Below, one piece after another: positions 6,734 through 13,968 of a DNA stretch of 20,397 bases. Each line of letters opens with the position of its first letter. Within the stretch, counting starts at the first letter, position 1. This DNA comes from Oscillospiraceae bacterium (GTDB lineage Bacteria; Bacillota; Clostridia; Oscillospirales; CAG-272). The DNA lies in assembly GCA_015065205.1 (NCBI GenBank), contig SVQS01000016.1:1-20397 (forward strand). The letters run 5' to 3'. Under the pieces are notes generated by a model, which worked only from the letters and a program-made list of their open reading frames with translations, ran no database searches and was not told where the DNA came from. The position numbers were made by a program, and so were the translations under genes.

Positions 6734-6763
6734 TTGACATTTTCTATATAATAATGGTATAAT
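6734..6763 (+). promoter_or_regulatory. glpK operon promoter
   Basis: Perfect -35 TTGACA (6734-6739), 18-base spacer, perfect -10 TATAAT (6758-6763). The leader is about 55 bases and ends in CGGAGG (6809-6814), eight bases before the glpK start. I see no antiterminator hairpin of the GlpP type and no clear catabolite (cre) site. Confidence 0.82.
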
Positions 6764-6822
6764 AAATGTAATATTTATATGACATCTGCTTGCCGCTCTG
6801 TGGCAGAACGGAGGAATACAAT

Positions 6823-8337
6823 ATGAAAAAGTATATTCTTGCTCTTGATGAAGGTACGACCAGTGCGCGCGCGATATTGTTCGATTGCGACAGTCGCATC
6901 GTTTCTATGGCACAGCACGAAATCGCGCAAATCTATCCTGCTCCCGGTTGGGTAGAGCAGGACCCGATGGATATTTACGCCAATCAATATGCTGCTCTTA
7001 CCGAGTGCATTGCCAAAAGCGGTATTTCTCCCGACGAAATTGCGGCGGCCGGCATCACCAATCAGCGTGAAACGGTTATTGTTTGGGAGCGTGCAACAGG
7101 CAAGCCCATCTACAACGCCATCGTATGGCAATGTCGCCGCACGACCGACATTTGTGCGGAATTGGAGAGAGCAGGGTATGCCGAATATGTTCGCAATACC
7201 ACGGGACTTCGTCTTGACCCTTACTTCAGCGGCACAAAGATCAAATGGATCCTCGACCACGTAGAGGGCGCACGCGAGCGTGCCAAAGCAGGTGAATTGC
7301 TGGTTGGCACGGTTGATACTTGGCTGACTTGGAAGCTCACCGAAGGGCGTGTGTTCGTCACCGACCGCACAAACGCTTCGCGTACTATGCTGTGCAACAT
7401 TCACACGGGTGAGTGGGATGAGGAAATGTTGAAGATTCTCGATATTCCGCGCGCAATGCTTCCTGAAATTCGCAGCAGCAGTGAGGTTTACGGATATTTT
7501 GAATGTATGGGTACACAGCTTCCCATTGCGGGTATTGCAGGTGACCAGCAGGCAGCTCTCTTTGGCCAAGGATGCTTTGAAGAGGGCGAGGCAAAGAATA
7601 CATACGGAACGGGTTGCTTCTTGCTCACGCACACGGGCGAGAGTGCTATTCACAGCTCGCACGGCCTTTTGACCACTATTGCCGCCACCGAGGCAGGCAA
7701 ACCCATTGAATACGCTCTTGAGGGCAGTGTGTTCGTTGGCGGTGCAGTTATTCGTTGGTTGCGCGATGAGATGAAGCTCATTCACGATGCCAAGGATAGC
7801 GAATATTTTGCCAAAAAGGTGGACGACTGTGGCGGTGTATATTTTGTTCCTGCTTTTACGGGTCTCGGAACGCCTTATTGGGATGCATACGCACGCGGAA
7901 CGATTGTAGGACTGAGCGCAGGTGTGGGCAAAAATCATATCATTCGTGCGGCTCTTGAATCGATCGCTTACCAAAGCGAGGATTTGCTCGCAGCAATGAA
8001 TGCCGATATGCAGGGCGTTGCAGGAGATGCGCACAAGATTCACAGCTTGCGCGTTGACGGCGGTGCATCTGCAAACGCACTCTTGATGCAAATGCAGAGT
8101 GATCTTTCGGGCATTGAGGTTTTGCGTTCTGCCAACCCCGAAGCGACCGCGGCAGGAGCGGCTTACCTTGCAGGACTTGCAGTGGGCTTTTTCCATAGCA
8201 GAGAGGAACTCAAAAACAAGCTTGGCGCAGGTACAGTTTATCACCCCGCCATCGATCAAGCGGCGCGCAAAGAGCGTATGCAGGGGTGGCACCGTGCCAT
8301 CAAGGCCTGCCGTATATTTTCAGAAAGTGAGGAATAA
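6823..8337 (+). CDS. glpK: Glycerol kinase
   Basis: Cytoplasmic FGGY-family kinase that turns glycerol and ATP into glycerol 3-phosphate. The 504 residues are full length. Visible signatures are DEGTTSARAILFD (residues 9-21), TNQRETVIVWER with NAIVWQCRRT (79-107), AGDQQAALFGQ with likely catalytic base Asp241, KNTYGTGCF (258-266), PAFTGLGTPYWDAYARG and LRVDGGASANALLMQ. The frame runs 11 codons further upstream, but CGGAGG placement and homology fix the start at 6823. The region before Asp241 has YFECMG where many Bacillota enzymes have the His phosphorylated by HPr; overall it looks closer to the E. coli form. Three bases separate it from the lipase-like gene, so the two are one operon. Confidence 0.97.
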   Translation: MKKYILALDEGTTSARAILFDCDSRIVSMAQHEIAQIYPAPGWVEQDPMDIYANQYAALTECIAKSGISPDEIAAAGITNQRETVIVWERATGKPIYNAIVWQCRRTTDICAELERAGYAEYVRNTTGLRLDPYFSGTKIKWILDHVEGARERAKAGELLVGTVDTWLTWKLTEGRVFVTDRTNASRTMLCNIHTGEWDEEMLKILDIPRAMLPEIRSSSEVYGYFECMGTQLPIAGIAGDQQAALFGQGCFEEGEAKNTYGTGCFLLTHTGESAIHSSHGLLTTIAATEAGKPIEYALEGSVFVGGAVIRWLRDEMKLIHDAKDSEYFAKKVDDCGGVYFVPAFTGLGTPYWDAYARGTIVGLSAGVGKNHIIRAALESIAYQSEDLLAAMNADMQGVAGDAHKIHSLRVDGGASANALLMQMQSDLSGIEVLRSANPEATAAGAAYLAGLAVGFFHSREELKNKLGAGTVYHPAIDQAARKERMQGWHRAIKACRIFSESEE

Positions 8338-8340
8338 ACA

Positions 8341-9276
8341 ATGGCAGTAAAAAAACAGGAACTCAAGGTTTTATCTTGTGACGGTGTTCACAAGCTGGCA
8401 GGCGTGGTCTTTTTGCCCGCCAAGGAGCCCGTAGGCTTCTTCCAGGTTGTGCATGGTATGACCGAATACATTGGACGTTATGAACGTTTTATGATTGAAA
8501 TGGCAGAGCGTGGCTGGATCTGCTTCGGTCACGATCATCTCGGCCACGGCCACTCTGTTAACGATGCGAGCGAGCTTGGTTTTATCGCACACGAAAACGG
8601 TGCCGACCTTTTGCAGCGTGATGTAAAAAAGGTTGCCGATACTATCATTAAGCACTATACCACCGCGGGTAAAAAGTTGCCTTACGTGCTGATGGGTCAC
8701 AGTATGGGCTCGTTTATTGTTAGACTTGCCGTTGAAAAGAAATACGTAGCTCCCGACCGTCTCATCGTTATGGGAACAGGTGGCCCCAATCCCGTTGCGG
8801 GCATTGGTCTTTTGTTGATTAAGATTATTAAGAAGTTGCGCGGTGAGCGTCATATTTCTAAATTGTTAGAGAACGTAGCATTTGGCAATTACAACGATGC
8901 CTGGGGCGGCGGAACAGATCTGGACACCGACCCGTGGCTGACCTCGGATGTGAGCGTGCGTATGCGCTATTACGGCGACCCTCTTTGCACGTTCAAGTTT
9001 ACCGCAAGCGCCATGGGCGACCTTGTTACCTTGACAAAGGAAGCCAACCGCAAGGAGTGGTTTACCAATATGCCCAAAAATATTCCCGTTCTTCTCGTTT
9101 CGGGACAGGATGATCCCGTAGGAGACTTTAGCGAGGGTGTTGAAAAGGTGCACGAAAAACTGCTCAAGGCAGGTGTCAGATCCGAGATGAAGATCTACGA
9201 GGATGCCCGCCACGAAATTCTCAACGATATCTCCTATAATGATGTTGTAAGGGATATTCTTGCGTTTTGTAAATAA
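8341..9276 (+). CDS. Alpha/beta hydrolase, monoacylglycerol lipase/lysophospholipase type
   Basis: Serine hydrolase of the Hydrolase_4 (monoacylglycerol lipase) family, 311 residues, no signal peptide, so probably cytoplasmic. The oxyanion region VVHGMTEYIGRYERF is at residues 36-50 and HDHLGHGHS at 64-72. The nucleophile elbow GHSMG contains Ser121. Asp258 in SGQDDPVGDF and His291 in DARHEIL complete the triad, each at the usual family place. A cap region lies at about 150-230. The start follows the glpK stop by three bases with GTGAGG inside the end of glpK. The neighbour suggests release of glycerol from monoacylglycerol, or cleavage of a glycerol ester, feeding GlpK; other esters cannot be excluded from sequence. 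Confidence 0.88.
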   Translation: MAVKKQELKVLSCDGVHKLAGVVFLPAKEPVGFFQVVHGMTEYIGRYERFMIEMAERGWICFGHDHLGHGHSVNDASELGFIAHENGADLLQRDVKKVADTIIKHYTTAGKKLPYVLMGHSMGSFIVRLAVEKKYVAPDRLIVMGTGGPNPVAGIGLLLIKIIKKLRGERHISKLLENVAFGNYNDAWGGGTDLDTDPWLTSDVSVRMRYYGDPLCTFKFTASAMGDLVTLTKEANRKEWFTNMPKNIPVLLVSGQDDPVGDFSEGVEKVHEKLLKAGVRSEMKIYEDARHEILNDISYNDVVRDILAFCK

Positions 9277-9285
9277 AGGGGCTAC

Positions 9286-9542
9286 TCAATTTGCGCAGAA
9301 CAAAAGCCACACGAAAAGATAACCCTAAATCAACTAAATCTGATAGTGAAGCTTTGCATAAGGTTGAAACCCACCGAAGTAAATCCGGTGGGTTTCTTCA
9401 TTTTATGTGGCTTTTTAGACGCGCTCGACCTCTCTGCCGTACCTTTGTACGGCGACGAGTGGTCGATCACGCCTTCTGCATCAAATTGCTGCAGCCCCTC
9501 AGTGTCAATTTGCGCAGAACAAAAGACAAGTGACAGATAACA
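9286..9542. repeat. Gene-free stretch bounded by an imperfect direct repeat
   Basis: An exact 21-base sequence (TCAATTTGCGCAGAACAAAAG in two pieces: TCAATTTGCG and CAGAACAAAAG) occurs at 9286-9306 and 9505-9525, a spacing of 219 bases. Similarity continues weakly to AGATAAC, about 38 bases in all. Between the copies are an inverted repeat, AAAAGCCAC (9302-9310) with GTGGCTTTT (9407-9415), enclosing a terminator-like hairpin, then a GC-richer stretch with no gene I can support. Short open frames here have no ribosome binding site and no recognisable product. Confidence 0.6.
9366..9403 (+). terminator. Hairpin terminator downstream of the lipase-like gene
   Basis: Perfect 11-bp stem, GAAACCCACCG (9366-9376) with CGGTGGGTTTC (9386-9396), nine-base loop, followed by TTCATTTT. 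It is 90 bases after the hydrolase stop and is the first strong hairpin downstream, though it lies inside the direct-repeat-bounded element and might belong to that instead. Confidence 0.6.
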
Positions 9543-9544
9543 AG

Positions 9545-9582
9545 AAGGCACTTATGGTAAATAATTTCCATAAGTGCTTTTT
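9545..9582. terminator. Intrinsic terminator, probably of the minus-strand small gene
   Basis: Perfect 10-bp stem, GCACTTATGG (9548-9557) with CCATAAGTGC (9568-9577), extended by A-T and G-T pairs and followed by a T-run on the plus strand. It lies six bases beyond the stop of the minus-strand gene at 9588, so it may act in both directions. Confidence 0.75.
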
Positions 9583-9587
9583 CGTTT

Positions 9588-9860
9588 CTATGTTTTTCCG
9601 AAATTTCCTGCCTCAAAGAAGAAAGATATCGCAAATTCACATCCTTTGAAAAAAGCCTTTTTGACAAAAGAATCTTGCATCTCGAATAATGTCTCTATGT
9701 ATTTTTCAATAGCGTCGATTTGTTCCCTTGTTAGTAATTCATTTACCATTTCGTGCATCTTGAGCGCTTTTTTTACAAGTGCTCTTTCTTCCTCAGTATC
9801 TATTGCCGCACATTCTTCAGCAAAATATTCATTCCACAACTTTTCAAATGTTTCTTTCAT
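9588..9860 (-). CDS. Small hypothetical protein, mostly helical
   Basis: The 90-residue acidic protein begins MKETFEKLWNEYF and contains EEERALVKKALKMHEMVNELL (partial view), then a Phe-rich end (FKGCEFAISFFFEAG). It is predicted helical throughout and has no membrane segment. The general pattern (acidic helical N-part, FxKGFxLG-like C-end) is reminiscent of small DUF6809-type clostridial proteins, but I cannot confirm this. The frame extends eight codons upstream; start 9860 is chosen because GGGGAG (9866-9871) is well placed. A strong promoter overlaps an operator-like palindrome shared with the divergent XRE gene, which suggests that regulator controls it. Confidence 0.72.
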   Translation of the reverse strand: MKETFEKLWNEYFAEECAAIDTEEERALVKKALKMHEMVNELLTREQIDAIEKYIETLFEMQDSFVKKAFFKGCEFAISFFFEAGNFGKT

Positions 9861-9880
9861 TATATCTCCCCTCTCAATTA

Positions 9881-9949
9881 GCATTCAAAGAAATGTATAA
9901 TACTATTATAGCATCCATTTGAATGCTTGTCAAGCATTTTTTTGAATGC
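9881..9949. promoter_or_regulatory. Operator-like array between divergent XRE gene and small gene
   Basis: The octamer TTGAATGC occurs at 9919-9926 and 9942-9949 on the plus strand and inverted at 9881-9888. A 17-base palindrome, AATGCTTG-T-CAAGCATT (9922-9938), overlaps the -35 box of the minus-strand promoter. The four half-sites share the GAATGC/AAGCATT core. The array is a plausible binding region for the adjacent XRE protein. Confidence 0.6.
9905..9933 (-). promoter_or_regulatory. Promoter of the small hypothetical gene
   Basis: On the minus strand: perfect -35 TTGACA (9928-9933), 17-base spacer, perfect -10 TATAAT (9905-9910). The full consensus match implies strong expression unless repressed; the -35 box lies inside the 9922-9938 palindrome. 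A TATAAT at 9955-9960 may be the -10 box of the divergent XRE gene, without a clear -35. Confidence 0.87.
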
Positions 9950-9998
9950 AATGATATAATAATCTTACAGAATAACTTTTTTGAATTGGAGATAATAT

Positions 9999-10217
9999 AT
10001 GTATGTTTATCAAAGGCTGAAGGATACGAGAGAAGACGCAGACAAAAAGCAAGAGGATATTGCTTTTGTTTTGAATATTACCAGACAGCAATATCAGCTT
10101 TATGAAAGCGGAAAGCGTGAAATGCCAATGCATCATTTTATCACCTTGGCAAAATACTACAATGTTTCCCTCGACTATCTTGCTGGGCTTGTTGAGACGC
10201 CAAAGAAACTCGGGTGA
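9999..10217 (+). CDS. XRE-family helix-turn-helix regulator, single domain
   Basis: The 72-residue protein is one HTH domain: YQRLKDTREDADKKQEDIAFV (helices 1-2, partial view), NITRQQYQLYESGKREMP (turn and recognition helix, about 27-44), then HHFITLAKYYNVSLDYLAGL (helices 4-5), the common clostridial form ending in SLDYLxG. GGAG (9988-9991) precedes the ATG by seven bases. It has no effector domain. It is divergent from the 90-residue hypothetical gene, with repeated TTGAATGC sites in between, so it probably represses that gene and perhaps itself. A strong terminator follows. Confidence 0.9.
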   Translation: MYVYQRLKDTREDADKKQEDIAFVLNITRQQYQLYESGKREMPMHHFITLAKYYNVSLDYLAGLVETPKKLG

Positions 10218-10230
10218 ATTACGTTTTGGA

Positions 10231-10267
10231 AAAAAGACAGAGAATTTTTACATTCTCTGTCCTTTTT
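10231..10267. terminator. Bidirectional terminator between XRE and GH2 genes
   Basis: Perfect 10-bp stem, GACAGAGAAT (10236-10245) with ATTCTCTGTC (10252-10261), flanked by an A-run before and a T-run after, so both transcripts gain a U-tract. It separates the convergent XRE gene and GH2 gene (stop at 10279). Confidence 0.88.
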
Positions 10268-10278
10268 ACATAGATTGA

Positions 10279-12564
10279 TTATTTGAGATTCTTGGGCTTT
10301 CTAATGCGGTTGAGTTGCTTGTTCATATCAAGCAATTCTTCCTTGGTAAAGGAGATGTTCATCATACCCATCATACTTGTTAAACGCAGAACGCTAAAGC
10401 CGCCGAGCATCTGCATCATGCCGCCCATAGCGCCGCCCTTGAGGTCGACTTCAAAGCCGCCGGACTTCTTTTCGCTCTTGTCGCCGCTCTTGCCCTCGTT
10501 CATCTTCTTTTTAAGCTTGAGACCCATAGAAGCGAACCAAAGCTTGCCGCGCAGGGATTTCATAATGTCGGAGATCTTGTCGTTAAGGGAGTATCTGCCC
10601 TCAATTTCAACTACGTCGAACCAGTTGAGCACAGCTCCTACCTCACGCAGGACGTACTCCATATTCATCTCTGCAACCTTGCGGATCTTGCCTTCGTCAG
10701 AGCAGTTACCTGCTTTGGCGACGATGGTGCTCTCACCAATATTCTTTACGTCAAAGTAGAAGAAGTGGTCGGGGGCGGTCTTTTTGCCAATGCTCTCACC
10801 GTTCACAAAGAGCTCAACCTCGGGCAGGTTGGAGTAAACGGTTACCTTGGTAACGTCCTCAACGCGATCGATGTAACGCTTTCCACACAGGTGAACGAAG
10901 GGATCTTCCTCGGGAGATACGAGCCATGCCTTGTAGGCATAGAAGGAATCCTTTTTGTACTTGCGGTCCATGGTAACGAGACCCTTGTGGTTTTGTCCGT
11001 TTTCGCCGCCCTCGGCTCTGGCGTCAGCACCAAAGTCGAACATATTCCAAACGTGGGTAGCCCACATATACTTGCGGGTAAAGAGCTGTTTGATCAGTTC
11101 TTCGTGATAGTATGCTTGGTATTCCTCGGTGTAGTCACCCTGCTTGGGGTTGCTGGTGTGCCAGTTGAGTGCTTCGCATCCGTACTCGGAGCAACCGATC
11201 GGAATGTTGGGGTGCATCTCGTGGAACTTATCAAACCAAGGGCCATTCATCGTGGTGTCGCCGCCGTACCAACCGAAGTAGTGGTTGTAGGAAACAACAT
11301 CGGGAATGAGCAGATAGGGGTCGTCCATTTTGCACATCGAAACGGCTGCAATGGTAGTGGGACGTGTCTTGTCCATTTCGTGGCAGAGGTCGTTGAGGAT
11401 GCGGTGGTTCTCGAGAAGGTCCTCGGTAGAGCCGCCGATGGAGATTTCGTTGGAAAGTCCCCAAACAACGATAGATGCATGGTTGTAGTTTTGTGTTACG
11501 AGCTCTTTCATCTGTGTGATGGTATTCTCGCGACCGGTGGGCATATGACGGGAGATGTAGGGGATCTCTGCCCAAATAATCAGACCGCGTTCGTCGCACA
11601 GATCATAGAAGTATTGGTCGTGTTGATAGTGAGCGAGACGAATGGTGGTAGCACCCATTTCGCAAATGAGATCCATATCCTCGTCGTGGTGCTCGGGGAG
11701 CAGAGCATTACCAACGCCCCATCTGTCTTGGTGACGGGATACGCCGCGCAGGGGATACTCCTCGCCGTTGAGGATGAAGCCGTTTTCGGGATCGATCTTA
11801 AATGTGCGGCAACCAAAGCGGCTGCATACGTTATCAATTACTTCGCCGTTCTCAACGATCTCAACTTCACAGCAGTAGAGGTAGGGATCCTTGCGGCCGT
11901 GCCACAGGTGAACGTTCTCAAGAGAGAAGTTTACAGTGGTATCGGTGCTTTCAATTTTATCAAGCTCGTTTTCGTCTTTATCATAAATGGTGTAAACCAA
12001 CTTTTGTGCAGGGGTGAGGTCTTTAACGAATACCTTCACCTCAACATTTGCATTCTTACCCTCAACGGTGGGGGTGATCATAAGGCCGTAGCCGCCGTAG
12101 TAATCGAGGTCGAAGTGAGACTTGCTGACAGCAATGAGGTTTACGTCACGGTAGATACCGCCGTAGAAGGTGAAGTCTGCCATTTGGGGATAAACGGTCT
12201 CGTTGATGGTGTTCTCAACAACGATAGCGATCTCGGTCTCGTCTGCAATCTTTTCGGTGATGTTTATGCGCCAGGTGGAGTAACCGCCGTCGTGGTGAGC
12301 AAGCTTTTCGCCGCCAACATAAACGTCAGCAGAGGAGTTGGTTCCGCGCAATTCAAGGTAGTAAAGATCTGCTGCGGGCAGGTCTGTCTTTTTCAGGGTC
12401 TTGTGATAAACGCAATAGCCGCGGAAGTAATCGTTGCCGCCGTCCTGACCGTCAATGGCGTTCCAGGAGTGAGGCAGGTTTACGTTCTCGCCTTGCAGGA
12501 GAGTAATATCGGTGCTGTCTTTAACAAACAGCCAATCCTTGTTCAAGTTGATAATGTTTCTCAC
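10279..12564 (-). CDS. Glycoside hydrolase family 2 enzyme, probable beta-galactosidase
   Basis: Cytoplasmic (no signal peptide) GH2 retaining glycosidase, 761 residues. Domain order: jelly-roll sugar-binding (1-160), Ig-like (165-255), TIM barrel (260-550), then an Ig-like domain (560-630) and an unusual tail. NLPHSWN and FRGYCVYHK at the N-end are typical. The acid/base is Glu373 in VVWGLSNEIS and the nucleophile Glu460 in IGCSEYGCEA. The last 130 residues include a Lys/Gly/Ser linker (684-702) and a Met/Gly-rich stretch (710-736). The start is GTG at 12564, with AAAGGAA ten bases before. It is last of a minus-strand set with a sugar-binding lipoprotein and GPH symporter. Galactosidase is the best guess; glucuronidase or another beta-glycosidase is possible. 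Confidence 0.88.
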   Translation of the reverse strand: MRNIINLNKDWLFVKDSTDITLLQGENVNLPHSWNAIDGQDGGNDYFRGYCVYHKTLKKTDLPAADLYYLELRGTNSSADVYVGGEKLAHHDGGYSTWRINITEKIADETEIAIVVENTINETVYPQMADFTFYGGIYRDVNLIAVSKSHFDLDYYGGYGLMITPTVEGKNANVEVKVFVKDLTPAQKLVYTIYDKDENELDKIESTDTTVNFSLENVHLWHGRKDPYLYCCEVEIVENGEVIDNVCSRFGCRTFKIDPENGFILNGEEYPLRGVSRHQDRWGVGNALLPEHHDEDMDLICEMGATTIRLAHYQHDQYFYDLCDERGLIIWAEIPYISRHMPTGRENTITQMKELVTQNYNHASIVVWGLSNEISIGGSTEDLLENHRILNDLCHEMDKTRPTTIAAVSMCKMDDPYLLIPDVVSYNHYFGWYGGDTTMNGPWFDKFHEMHPNIPIGCSEYGCEALNWHTSNPKQGDYTEEYQAYYHEELIKQLFTRKYMWATHVWNMFDFGADARAEGGENGQNHKGLVTMDRKYKKDSFYAYKAWLVSPEEDPFVHLCGKRYIDRVEDVTKVTVYSNLPEVELFVNGESIGKKTAPDHFFYFDVKNIGESTIVAKAGNCSDEGKIRKVAEMNMEYVLREVGAVLNWFDVVEIEGRYSLNDKISDIMKSLRGKLWFASMGLKLKKKMNEGKSGDKSEKKSGGFEVDLKGGAMGGMMQMLGGFSVLRLTSMMGMMNISFTKEELLDMNKQLNRIRKPKNLK

Positions 12565-12637
12565 GGTGTGTATTTCCTTTCAATAATATTCGGTAGAAAG
12601 TGTTTTGTAAGTAGGAATAGGGAAATTTTCCCTAAAA

Positions 12638-12670
12638 CGGCGTCCGATCGTAGGTCACAGTCGGACGCCG
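12638..12670 (-). terminator. Hairpin between lipoprotein gene and GH2 gene
   Basis: Perfect 10-bp GC-rich stem, CGGCGTCCGA (12638-12647) with TCGGACGCCG (12661-12670), loop of 13 bases; on the minus strand it is followed by TTTT. The short T-run suggests partial termination or mRNA end protection, which would let GH2 be expressed at a different level from the upstream genes. No clear separate GH2 promoter is seen. Confidence 0.65.
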
Positions 12671-12700
12671 GAGAAGGTTTGCGATGGCAATTTGATAGAA

Positions 12701-13954
12701 TTATTTTACGTAGGAAGCAAAGCGAACATTTGCTACAGAACCTTCGATTACAATCGAGGCAGGCATATCTTTTTTCGCCTTGGGAACAACGTTTGCAAAC
12801 ATCTCATTGCCCTTAATCAGGTTTTTGGCGATTTTGGCAACGCTTACCGCAATGGTATCATTGTCACTAATAACAGTGCCGGCGATTCTTCCTGCATCAA
12901 TTACGTTGATGGTGGTATAAATCATTTCTGCAAGGTCAGATTCGTTTACAGTGGTAAGGTCAACAAGATACGCATTTTTTTCGTAGTACTCTTGGAGTTC
13001 TTCAATATTCTTGATGTCCTTATCCTTCTGCTTAATTACCTGTTTACTGTCACCGTCTTTAATGAGAAGGTTAGCATCAATTTCAGGTCTGCCTGCAACC
13101 ACATATGTCTTGTAGTCCATATCCTCACCTAAGGTAAAGAGCGGAATAGCCTGTGTTTTGAGTTTATTGGTGTTGTAGTCTTTTGCTTGCAGAGCAAGAA
13201 GAACGTCAAAAGCAACCAAATCGCTTTCGGTGATAATCAACTCAACCTTATCCATAATGGTAGATTGGATTTCACCTGCACCGATGGCAGAAAGGGTTTT
13301 CAGAACATTCTCTGCATCATAAAACTCGATGGAAGCATTGATTTTTTCTTTGCTTTCGGTTTTTACTTGATAATCTTCTTTTGCAAGAAGTTCATTTGCT
13401 TTTTCTACAGCAGGAGTAGAGAAGATTGCAGTGCCATAAGCAGCATAGCTGATTTTGCCATCTTTATTTTTGTCAATATCCTTAAAGTTAGCTTTGATAT
13501 AATCGGCAATCATTGTACCCTGAACATCAGCAATGGTGTCGATGTCAGAGGTAACAACAGCGCATTTATCATAACTGTTCACAACACTTTCCTCAACTGT
13601 GCAATTAAAGAAAATAACGGGAACGTTCTTTTCTTTTGCTGCATTTACGATTTCTTGTGCCGAAAGGGGAGAAACCAGTTCTACAACCAAAACGGAACAG
13701 CCTTTGTTCAAAACTTCTTCAACCTGTTCCATTTGTTTGCTGGCATCCATATTTGCACCGTAGTGCTTGTAATCGATGTTTTCGATGTACATTGCTCTTT
13801 CCATGGAGTTGATCAAACTGTTGGGAACTTCTACTTCGCTTTTGCCACTCCAAAGAATGGAAACTTCGGTTTTGTTGATTGCACCGCATCCCGAAAGACA
13901 GATTACGGGAAGTATTAAAAGGGCAACAAGCAATAGGGACAATACTTTTTTCAT
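12701..13954 (-). CDS. Sugar-binding lipoprotein, galactose/methyl-galactoside-binding (MglB-like) type
   Basis: Secreted, lipid-anchored periplasmic-binding-protein-like receptor, 417 residues. The signal peptide MKKVLSLLLVALLILPVICL is followed by lipobox LSGC (Cys23). The mature part follows the type I binding-protein fold, with VLVVELVSPLSAQEIVNAA and VPVIFFNC. DKNKDGKI (about 161-168) matches the EF-hand-like calcium loop of MglB. The frame runs six codons upstream, but GGAGGT lies seven bases before ATG 13954. It starts 14 bases after the GPH symporter stop, so translation is probably coupled. No ABC ATPase or permease is in the window, which is odd for this family: it may serve a transporter elsewhere or act as a sensor or sugar-capture protein. 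Confidence 0.88.
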   Translation of the reverse strand: MKKVLSLLLVALLILPVICLSGCGAINKTEVSILWSGKSEVEVPNSLINSMERAMYIENIDYKHYGANMDASKQMEQVEEVLNKGCSVLVVELVSPLSAQEIVNAAKEKNVPVIFFNCTVEESVVNSYDKCAVVTSDIDTIADVQGTMIADYIKANFKDIDKNKDGKISYAAYGTAIFSTPAVEKANELLAKEDYQVKTESKEKINASIEFYDAENVLKTLSAIGAGEIQSTIMDKVELIITESDLVAFDVLLALQAKDYNTNKLKTQAIPLFTLGEDMDYKTYVVAGRPEIDANLLIKDGDSKQVIKQKDKDIKNIEELQEYYEKNAYLVDLTTVNESDLAEMIYTTINVIDAGRIAGTVISDNDTIAVSVAKIAKNLIKGNEMFANVVPKAKKDMPASIVIEGSVANVRFASYVK

Positions 13955-13968
13955 TTCCATTACCTCCA

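Noticed and set aside
6775..8292. 505-codon open frame antisense to glpK
   Set aside because: Same cause as above; Cys/His/Arg-rich product without family features, while GlpK is unmistakable on the plus strand.
9286..9525. CRISPR-like repeat spacing
   Set aside because: Only two copies of the 21-mer, 219 bases apart, no regular spacers and no cas genes.
9291..9551. Short overlapping open frames on both strands in the direct-repeat unit
   Set aside because: They lie within repeats and hairpins, overlap each other, and none has a ribosome site or recognisable domain.
10765..12816. 683-codon open frame antisense to the GH2 gene
   Set aside because: The GH2 catalytic motifs lie on the minus strand. 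The plus-strand frame has low-complexity Val/Gly/Asn-rich composition typical of a shadow.
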